In this document: positions 8,473 to 15,000 of the stretch, one piece after another
How the letters are laid out: each line of letters begins with the position of its first letter
Position numbering within the stretch: the first letter of the stretch is position 1
Assembly (NCBI GenBank): GCA_034096865.1
Contig: JAWQFJ010016748.1
Coordinates: 47,501 to 62,500 of the forward strand
DNA: 15,000 bases
Origin: Theodoxus fluviatilis
Lineage: Eukaryota > Mollusca > Gastropoda > Cycloneritida > Neritidae
Direction: 5' to 3'
Made by a program: the position numbers and the translations under genes
The notes under the pieces: model-generated
Database searches by the model: none
What the model was told of the DNA's origin: nothing
The model's input: only the letters and a program-made list of their open reading frames with translations

Positions 8473-9439
8473 TCCTTTATACTTTCGTATGTGTAATTCA
8501 CACGAGCAACCTGCATTAGCGTATGCCTCAGAAGTAGGTATCTGCAAAGATATGACAGTGTTCAAAAGGACACCTTTTTGTATGCAAAATATTCTTTAAT
8601 CTTGAATTTAGAGCACTCCAAATGTATGGTGGACGGAGAAAGGTACCCACTTTTAGTCAATCTACTATTAAAGCCACCAATTTAAGACTCAACAACTTAA
8701 TAAGCAACATACTTCCAAAACAAGCTTAACTCGTGCTCTCATGATCTTGTCCCCTGTATTAAACTGGTCAAGATTGATTGAAAGATGTAGTCTTAGGTAA
8801 GGTTATGTACAGGTTAGCAAAGGTGACACAAAAAAAAACAAGTTTTGTACTGAACCTTACGCAAAGATTACGACCGCTTGGAATGGCACGGTGAAACAGA
8901 GAGTGAAAGTTTTCAAGTGAACAGAGGATTGAAACAAATGTTTGAGCCAGAAAAGTAGGTAAACGTCTTAATCATTAGAGACTCGTACTCGATTCAAATG
9001 TAATATATAAATTAATTAGTTCTTTGTAAACACATTATATGCACTAACGCGAAATGTGATGTCCACCCTGCAAAAACGCCCACGAAAACGAGGAACGCGT
9101 CCTACCGTGAGCCATAAATTCCAAGACCTGAGGATAAAATACATTGAACAATATGTATCAAGAGCAAAGAGTTTTTGTTCCCTTTGCTTATTTGTTGGCA
9201 TGTTGAATAAAATTAGCTCGACAGGTAGCGATGTATATTTGCAGAGATGAAGCGAACTGTCGCCAACTTCTTCATTAGCAGCATCAGTTGAGGACTGAGA
9301 TGTTTTCAAAAAACTTTATTGATTTGTTAGAGCATGTTGTATATTAAACATGTTATATGGCTCATTGTCATTGCCCGTTACAAGGAGTCATTCAACATGT
9401 ATACAGCATTCTATAACTTGAAACAAGTCTGAACTATAA

Positions 9440-9440
<1 letters not shown>

Positions 9441-9470
<30 letters not shown>

Positions 9471-9697
9471 TCACTCTCTGTCTCTGTCTCTATGTCTCTC
9501 TCTCTCTTTCTCTGTCTCTCTCTCTGTCTCTCTCTCTCTTTCTGTCTCTCTCTCTCTCTGCGTCTCTCTCTCTGTCTCTCTTTCACTCTGTGTCTCTGTC
9601 TGTCTGTCTGTATGTCTGTCTGTGTGTCTGTCTGTGTGTCTGTCTATCTGTATGTCTGTCTGTCTGTCTGTGTGTCTGTGTGTCTGTGTGTCTGTCC

Positions 9698-9793
<96 letters not shown>

Positions 9794-9829
9794 GTCTGTC
9801 TGTCTGTCTGTCCGTCTGTCTCTCTCTCT

Positions 9830-9882
<53 letters not shown>

Positions 9883-9886
9883 TTTC
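9441..9886. repeat. Compound microsatellite (TC)n-(TCTG)n-(TC)n, 446 bp
   Basis: The array starts with TC repeats sprinkled with G, A and T interruptions (9441-9595). It passes through TCTG/TGTG mixtures into a pure 92-base GTCT run (9698-9789, 23 units), and returns through TCTG to TC repeats ending near 9886. The core is clean and the flanks are decayed, as expected when expansion is recent in the centre. About 100- to 147-codon frames over it on both strands, Cys/Leu/Ser-rich or Thr/Asp/Arg/Gln-rich, are repeat translations. Confidence 0.97.
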
Positions 9887-10741
9887 ATTCGTGTATAGAT
9901 TGCTTGCGTTCTTAAATAACGTTAGCATTAAGTGATCTTCTCTTCCGTGGATTTCATCGATTGCATCAAAAACATTACATACCCCGCGTTCCGCTGTTGA
10001 GCAGCAACCTCTGCTAACTTAGCAGACTCGTTACGCATTCCTACTAAGCAGATCGAGTAGTTTCGACTGGTTGGGTATTATAATGACTTAAAAAGTACAT
10101 AATCATTCCAATTAAATGTTTTTGGCGGCTCTCTTTGAATACACGAATCCTGAACATGATTTCACATTCAATTTTATTCCTCTTGATTGAAGAGACGTCT
10201 TAATAAAAGCAATGATGTCGATTATCATTCATAACACAAGGGAGATAACCATAACCAGACATAAAATAAGGTCAAGGAAAATCCCGAAATAGTTTGTCGT
10301 CCACTTGTAGCGTGGAAAATAGTGTCCCGTGGAAAACAGTGACCGGAAGTCATCGCAGAGTTATCTGCTCGGCTCTCTCTTTATGCGATTTACCGCTCCT
10401 GCACCTGTTCTTCGCATGGAATATATCCCGACAAACGACGCATTAGTTGCTTTACGAGTTTTTGGTGCATTTGTGTCGTTTAACACATGATGTAGCGTTC
10501 AAAAATGTTTTTCCCCGTGCAAAGCCGGCTCCCCTGCCGGAAATAATATGGGAGTCACCTCCCTGTAGTCTATTTGTAGTCTGGTTTTATAAAACGCGAC
10601 CGTTGACTGACTTGGCACGCCCGGGGAGTTATGCTAAGATCCGGCCGCGTTAATATATCTGCGTTTTGTGACAAACGTCTTGCTCGGCGGTACTGTACTC
10701 CATGCACCTTGACGGTCCGCGTGATTCGGGTGTAATCTTAA

Positions 10742-11035
10742 GCTACTCAAGTTGATACATCTAGATTGGATTTTTAATATGAACACTTCTCTCTGAAATC
10801 ACTGGGGGAAAATGCTTTAGCATCAAAGAACTAACGGAAATCTCGGGGAGGGTTGGCTATCGTGTTTTATCGTACTAGGTCAACGGAACCGAGACAACGC
10901 TTCTTCCCTATCTGAAGTGCCGATGTTTTGTATCATTGCACCTCGGTTTCCATCAGCCAGTCTTTAGAAAATGCAATACGTCCCCCCAAAAAATTAAAAT
11001 CATGTCATATCAGTTGAGTTCTCTGTTGTAACAAC
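10742..11035. repeat. Dispersed direct repeat, copy 1 (294 bp)
   Basis: This copy aligns with 12500-12791 over its whole length, with about 10 substitutions and one 2-base indel (TTAGCATC versus TTAATC), so about 96-97% identity. It starts GCTACTCAAGTTGATACATC and ends TCTGTTGTAACAAC. Four of the substitutions fall within 15 bases near the 3' end. No open frame of note lies inside. It is either a local duplication within the intron or two insertions of one non-coding repeat family. Confidence 0.95.
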
Positions 11036-11573
11036 GGCATTTTTGCCGCGCGATTTCTTGCTCAAATGCTCGCTACAAGCATACTTTTGTCGGAAAATAG
11101 TTTTGTCTGTTCATCCAAAACGCAGAACAGTAAGCTGAACACTTTATTCTCTCAGTTTCGATCACAAATGAAAATTTCCCTTCGCTTGTTTGCTATGCAG
11201 ATATACATTTTGACCGCCGGGAGCAAGATCAGTTTATAAGAGATTTTGACACTTCAAATGTCAAAAGTACAGTTTTAGTTATCCGTAGCCTTCATTTCAC
11301 AGTAAAGGTGTGTTTACTGAGCTTGGCTCCAAGGAGTCTCGTGAATAACTCACCAAAATGCAAGGGACACAACTCTTTCGCATCCTCGCCATTTTGCAGG
11401 AAGGCTCTGAAGGAGTTCCACGTCTATGTAACGTCTTTGGTCGCATGGACTTCTTAGTGCACACAACAGCTGCAATACTATTCTTTTAAACACAAAATTA
11501 GGTCATCCGGGCATGCATGACCGAAACAACAGTCGCGGTTACAGATGAATGCAAACAGAAGAATGCATCGCGG

Positions 11574-11645
11574 AACCTGGTAGCCCAGCTGGTAGAGCAT
11601 TTCGGGCTCTACCCCCATGTCCCCATCCGTGATTCGACATTTTCC
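11574..11645 (+). mobile_element. tRNA-like SINE head, plus strand (degenerate)
   Basis: GGTAGCCCAGCTGGTAGAGC (11579-11598) matches an A box with D-loop. About 50 bases downstream GTGATTCGACAT (11629-11640) resembles a B box. The spacing suits a tRNA-like promoter, but the anticodon arm does not fold cleanly. A decayed tRNA-derived SINE is likely; a chance A-box match is possible. The body and ends are not defined. Confidence 0.4.
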
Positions 11646-12499
11646 CTGTTGGTCCCTTTCAGCGCTTTGGCTCTGTATGTTAAAACTTACCCTCCAACAT
11701 ATATTGTATCATGTTCAGTAGGCATCTAGATTGATACATGAAGATACAGATACAATGAGCGGACGATGATTTTGCTGGCGATGTCGTGGTAAACAGATCC
11801 TGTCAGAGAAACTTTTGTCTGTTCATTTGTTTCTGTGAATATGCATACAGGGAAATGCAAGAGAGCCGCAATACAACGCAGCTGATGGGTGAACTGCATT
11901 AAGCAATGTAACGGTCCGGGCTGAGAAGTGCCCATTTTTGTCCTGTCAGCCTCAAACGAGCCCATGCACGCTGTAAGAAATTTTTCTGGACCATACACAA
12001 CAAGTTAACAAACCAACGAAAGAGCTATTTTCATAAACTTGTATCCGCAGTATAAAACTTTTGTATTTGGCGTTGTTGATTAATAGATTAAACATGTGCA
12101 TGAATAATTTGTGCTACCGTAACACGGGGTTATATTTGGCCACTTTGAGTAAGTGTGGCCATTGACGTAAAAACTGTTTTCTATTAGATTCTTCAGTGAA
12201 CACTTTTTAAACCGCAAACAATAAATGATTATTCTAGCCTTCGGTTAGACTTAAACCACATCCACATAGCTACTTATAGGAATGTTTTCATAAAATTAAA
12301 TCGTTTCAAAGCACAAAATCTCTTGTGAAAAAGTGTATGTCCGGATTCTTATTTAACTCGGGTTGTCATGTCGATGTATTCACTGTCAGCAAAATCTCTG
12401 TATAACGAACACATCGATTTTGTTATTTTACTTTGAGTTACTACAAAAATATATTTAATATGTAATCATTGTTTCACATGCAGATAAGAGGTAACCCTG

Positions 12500-12791
12500 G
12501 CTACTCAAGTTGATACATCTAGTTTGGATTTTTAATATGAACACTTCTCTCTGAACTCACTGGGGGAAAATGCTTTAATCAAAGAACTAACGGAAATCTC
12601 GGGGAGTGTAGGCTATCGTGTTTTATCGTACTAGGTCAACGGAACCGAGACAACGCTTCTTCCCTATCTGAATTGCCGATGTTTTGTATCATTGCACCTC
12701 GGTTTCCATCAGCCAGTCTTCAGAAAATGCAATACGTCCCCCCAAAAAATTAAAATCATGTCATGTCACTTGAATGCTCTGTTGTAACAAC
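12500..12791. repeat. Dispersed direct repeat, copy 2 (292 bp)
   Basis: This is the partner of 10742-11035, in the same orientation 1,758 bp downstream. Blocks such as CTAGGTCAACGGAACCGAGA and ATGCAATACGTCCCCCCAAA are identical in both copies. The start carries TCAAGTTGATACAT. The reverse complement of this copy's end carries TTCAAGTGACATGACAT, so the two ends look like weak, imperfect inverted repeats. Confidence 0.95.
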
Positions 12792-13225
12792 TGTATTCGA
12801 TCTTTGGTTTATGCCTGTTAATGGCAGCTTCACATTTATTTTCCCGTCATCAACCACTTCCGAAATACAGCATTTACGTTCGAAATGAGCTTTTTATTGA
12901 GTAATTCCTGGAGTATGAATTTCGCCCATCAGATATTTCCCTCAATTTTGGTCCCCCTTTCGTTGTAACGAATCCTGCCCAATTCAGTACTATAACAACT
13001 CATCCTAAGACGCCCGTCACCTGCAAATTTAATTTCTGTCACACGTGACGTGATGAGATGATTTTGTCACAACCTCACCTCACTTTCCCTCGAAATAATT
13101 AAGCCGTTTCGTGTCATGTAAGTTCACATTATCCCCTATCTTTACCAAAACAAAGCACACATCTCAGTACTCTACCTTTTCTTGGTGTACCATACATTTG
13201 TCGTAACTTACATCATCTTTTGCAG

Positions 13226-14427
13226 ATAAAAAATCCAAGGATTCGGACAAAAAGAAATCATCCAAGGCTCAGACCCTATCTAAAGCCGTCGAGATTGTGA
13301 AGGAGAAATTAGTCAACTCACTAGGAAGCGGCCTCAACTTGAGACAATCAGGGAAAAGTCCAACCAAAAGTAAAGATAAGAGCCCTGACAAATCTGCAGA
13401 CCAAACTTCAGGCAAATCTGGTGGATCTAAAAAGAAATCTGCAGGTGAATCTGGAAAACAAGTTGCAGTCCTAGCTTCAGGCAAATCTGCAGGCAAAACC
13501 TCAGGTAAATCTGGTGGCTCTGGAGGCAAATCTGGAGGTAAATCTGCAGTCCAACGTGCAGGCAAATCTGGTGGCTCTGGAGGCAAATCTGGAGGCAAAT
13601 CTGCAGGCAAAATCTCAGGCAAATCTGGTGGCTCTGGAGGCAAATCTGGAGGCAAGTCTGCAGTCCAACGTGCAGGCAAATCTGGTGGCTCTGGAGGCAA
13701 ATCTGGAGGCAAATCTGCAGGCAAAATCTCAGGCAAATCTGGTGGCTCTGGAGGCAAATCTGGAGGCAAATCTGCAGGCAAAATCTCAGGCAAATCTGGT
13801 GGCTCTGGAGGCAAATCTGGAGGCAAGTCTGCAGTCCAACGTGCAGGCAAATCTGGTGGCTCTGGAGGCAAATCTGGAGGCAAATCTGCAGTCCGAACCT
13901 CAGGCAAATCTGGTGGCTCTGGAGGCAAATCTGGAGGCAAATCTGCAGTCCAACGTGCAGGCAAATCTGGTGGCTCTGGAGGCAAATCTGGAGGCAAATC
14001 TGCAGGCCGAACCTCAGGCAAATCTGGTGGCTCTGGAGGCAAATCTGGAGGCAAATCTGCAGTCCAACGTGCAGGCAAATCTGGTGGCTCTGGAGGCAAA
14101 TCTGCAGGCAAATCTGCAGGCAAATCTGGAGGCAAATCTGGAGGCAAATCTGGAGGCAAATCTGGAGGCAAATCTGGAGGCAAATCTGGAGGCAAATCTG
14201 GAGGCAAATCTGGAGGCGAATCTGCAGTCCAACGTGCAGGCAAATCTGGTGGCTCTGGAGGCAAATCTGGAGGCAAATCTGGAGGCAAATCTGCAGGCAA
14301 ATCTGCAGGCAAATCTGCAGGCAAATCTGCAGGCAAATCTGCAGGCCGAACCTCAGGCAAATCTGGTGGCTCTGGAGGGAAAAAGTCCGGAACTGGGGGA
14401 TCTTCAGTCACTGGCACTTGTACCCAG
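13226..14427 (+). CDS. Exon 2: lysine-rich N-terminus and Gly/Lys/Ser tandem-repeat domain
   Basis: This exon encodes residues 23-423 of the precursor after a CATCTTTTGCAG acceptor. Residues 23-38 are Lys/Ser/Asp-rich. Residues 40-60 (around SKAVEIVKEKLVNSL) could form a short amphipathic helix. Residues 61-115 are Lys/Ser-rich and lead into the repeats. Ten 19-residue units, GKSGGSGGKSGGKSA plus a four-residue tail (VQRA, GKIS, VRTS or GRTS), fill 116-305. Two units expanded by GGKS/AGKS quartets fill 306-399. One cysteine (421) precedes a TACCCAG/GTGAGAAG donor. The frame is supported by phase match to the signal-peptide exon and by silent third-base changes between units (GGC/GGT, AAA/AAG). 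The repeats are strongly basic, with a single Glu. A secreted structural or matrix protein is inferred from composition. I know no named homologue. Confidence 0.8.
13504..14073 (+). repeat. Ten 57-bp coding repeats
   Basis: Ten units of exactly 57 bp start at 13504 and every 57 bp to 14017. The first 45 bases are nearly invariant. The last 12 encode, in order, VQRA, GKIS, VQRA, GKIS, GKIS, VQRA, VRTS, VQRA, GRTS and VQRA. The alternation at the start implies that 114-bp pairs were also copied as units. Confidence 0.95.
14074..14355 (+). repeat. Two expanded repeat units built of 12-bp quartets
   Basis: Unit 11 (14074-14238, 55 residues) holds two AGKS, seven GGKS and one GGES quartets before its VQRA tail. 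Unit 12 (14239-14355, 39 residues) holds two GGKS and four AGKS quartets before AGRTS. Both are the 19-residue unit lengthened by slippage of GGCAAATCTGGA or GGCAAATCTGCA. All length changes keep the frame. Confidence 0.95.
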
Positions 14428-15000
14428 GTGAGAAGTTTGGCTATCTTTGGGTTGCATGAATTATATTCAAGGCTGTGACGGTCCAGGGCAACGCTATATC
14501 CATCCTCAATCTGCTGGCCTTGTTGGTTACGTCACGATGCAAACTGCAAAGAACGAATTCATATTGCTACTGTATATTGGAAAGTTTTCACTTTTATCGA
14601 AACTGACTTTTCATCAGGAAACATTTAGCCATAAATCTGACGTATAGCAATCTCGTTCCCACTTTCCTCCTCCAAGTTCTACGGATCCAAGTCATGTATT
14701 CCCTTACCACATATCTTGTTAGAACTTGGCATAAGTTTGGCTGATAAAACTTTATCGTAGAAGAAACATTCCTCATCATTGCTGCATTCAACTAGGCAAT
14801 CCTTTTAGGATTGGCTTTGCAGGGCAAACTTTTCGAGTTAACTCATTTTCAGACAATGTATTTAACGAGCACTTGTGGTCTCTAGACATAGCCCATAACG
14901 CTTTTTTGAAACGAAGAAATTTCCCTCTAAGCTAAATATGCAGTAGCGGTGGGTTCATATGGAAAATTTTACGCACCTTTCCTTTTTCATGTTTGTGTGT
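14428..15000 (+). other. Start of intron 2; no secure third exon
   Basis: The stretch opens GTGAGAAG, a good donor, in phase 0. No long open frame follows. Candidate acceptors are TTCATCAG (ending 14616), the pyrimidine-rich CTTTCCTCCTCCAAG (ending 14676), GGCTTTGCAG (ending 14822) and CTCATTTTCAG (ending 14852). Each would open only a short frame to a stop inside the window. If the donor were not used, the frame would run into the intron and stop at TGA, 14476-14478. The gene may simply continue past 15000. Confidence 0.5.

Larger units (their letters stand above)
5675..13225 (+). other. Intron 1 (7,551 bp, phase 1)
   Basis: The intron begins GTAAGG and ends CATCATCTTTTGCAG, both good GT-AG signals. 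It holds two tRNA-like fragments, a (TC)n array, a 446-bp compound microsatellite and two direct copies of a ~293-bp sequence, listed separately. Between these (about 5675-7495, 7570-8398, 8475-9440, 9890-10740, 11036-11570 and 11650-12499) I see no gene, no open frame with recognisable content, and no convincing internal exon that keeps phase. A small hairpin (TTTTGACA, 7-base loop, TGTCAAAA) lies at 11244-11266. A second imperfect one (GGCCACTTT facing AAGTGTGGCC) lies at 12138-12160. Confidence 0.75.

Noticed and set aside
9492..9935. Cys/Leu/Ser/Val-rich plus-strand frames and a Thr/Asp/Arg/Gln-rich minus-strand frame
   Set aside because: They are direct translations of TC and TCTG microsatellites.
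13269..14417. 382-codon antisense Pro/Asp/Leu repeat frame
   Set aside because: It is a shadow of the GKS repeat exon. It has no exon partner, and the silent substitution pattern favours the sense frame that joins the signal peptide.
13514..14431. 305-codon second sense frame with Ala/Asn/Leu/Glu/Gln repeats
   Set aside because: Unit-to-unit third-base changes in the GKS frame become amino-acid changes here (EAN to EVN, EAN to EAS), and it does not match the splice phase of exon 1.

Overview
This window looks like nuclear DNA from an invertebrate animal, probably a marine lophotrochozoan such as a mollusc. That placement is inference. It rests on a spliced, TATA-driven secreted-protein gene with a 7.5-kb first intron, tRNA-derived SINE-like pieces, MITE-type transposons, and long di-, tri- and tetranucleotide arrays. 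There are no bacterial operons or ribosome-binding sites, and most long open frames here are low-complexity repeats.

The one gene I can support is on the + strand. A TATA-like box (5496-5503) lies about 29 bp before a plausible start of transcription. Exon 1 (CDS 5608-5674) encodes a textbook signal peptide and ends at a GTAAGG donor in phase 1. Intron 1 (5675-13225) ends at TTTTGCAG. Exon 2 (13226-14427) restores the frame exactly and encodes a lysine-rich, possibly helical stretch followed by a Gly/Lys/Ser repeat domain of ten clean 19-residue units and two expanded units. It ends at a GTGAGAAG donor after 423 residues, so the C-terminus is unresolved or beyond the window. The protein resembles, in composition only, lysine/glycine/serine-rich secreted structural proteins (shell matrix, adhesive, cuticle). 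I do not recognise a named homologue.

Upstream of the gene, 1-1507 holds nothing I can identify. 1513-2775 holds two tandem copies of one inverted-repeat element. The second copy is split by a different 508-bp element with perfect 14-bp inverted repeats and a 5-bp target duplication. 2781-3368 has CCAAT, TATA and E2F-like motifs but no gene. 3369-3748 is a 25-bp minisatellite whose minus strand carries a consensus 5' splice site in nearly every unit. 4001-4862 is a trinucleotide array that passes into a nearly pure polypyrimidine tract.

Intron 1 carries two tRNA-like fragments, a (TC)n array, a 446-bp (TC)/(TCTG)/(TC) compound array, and two ~293-bp direct copies of one sequence about 96-97% identical. 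14428-15000 is the start of intron 2, with several candidate acceptors but no secure third exon.
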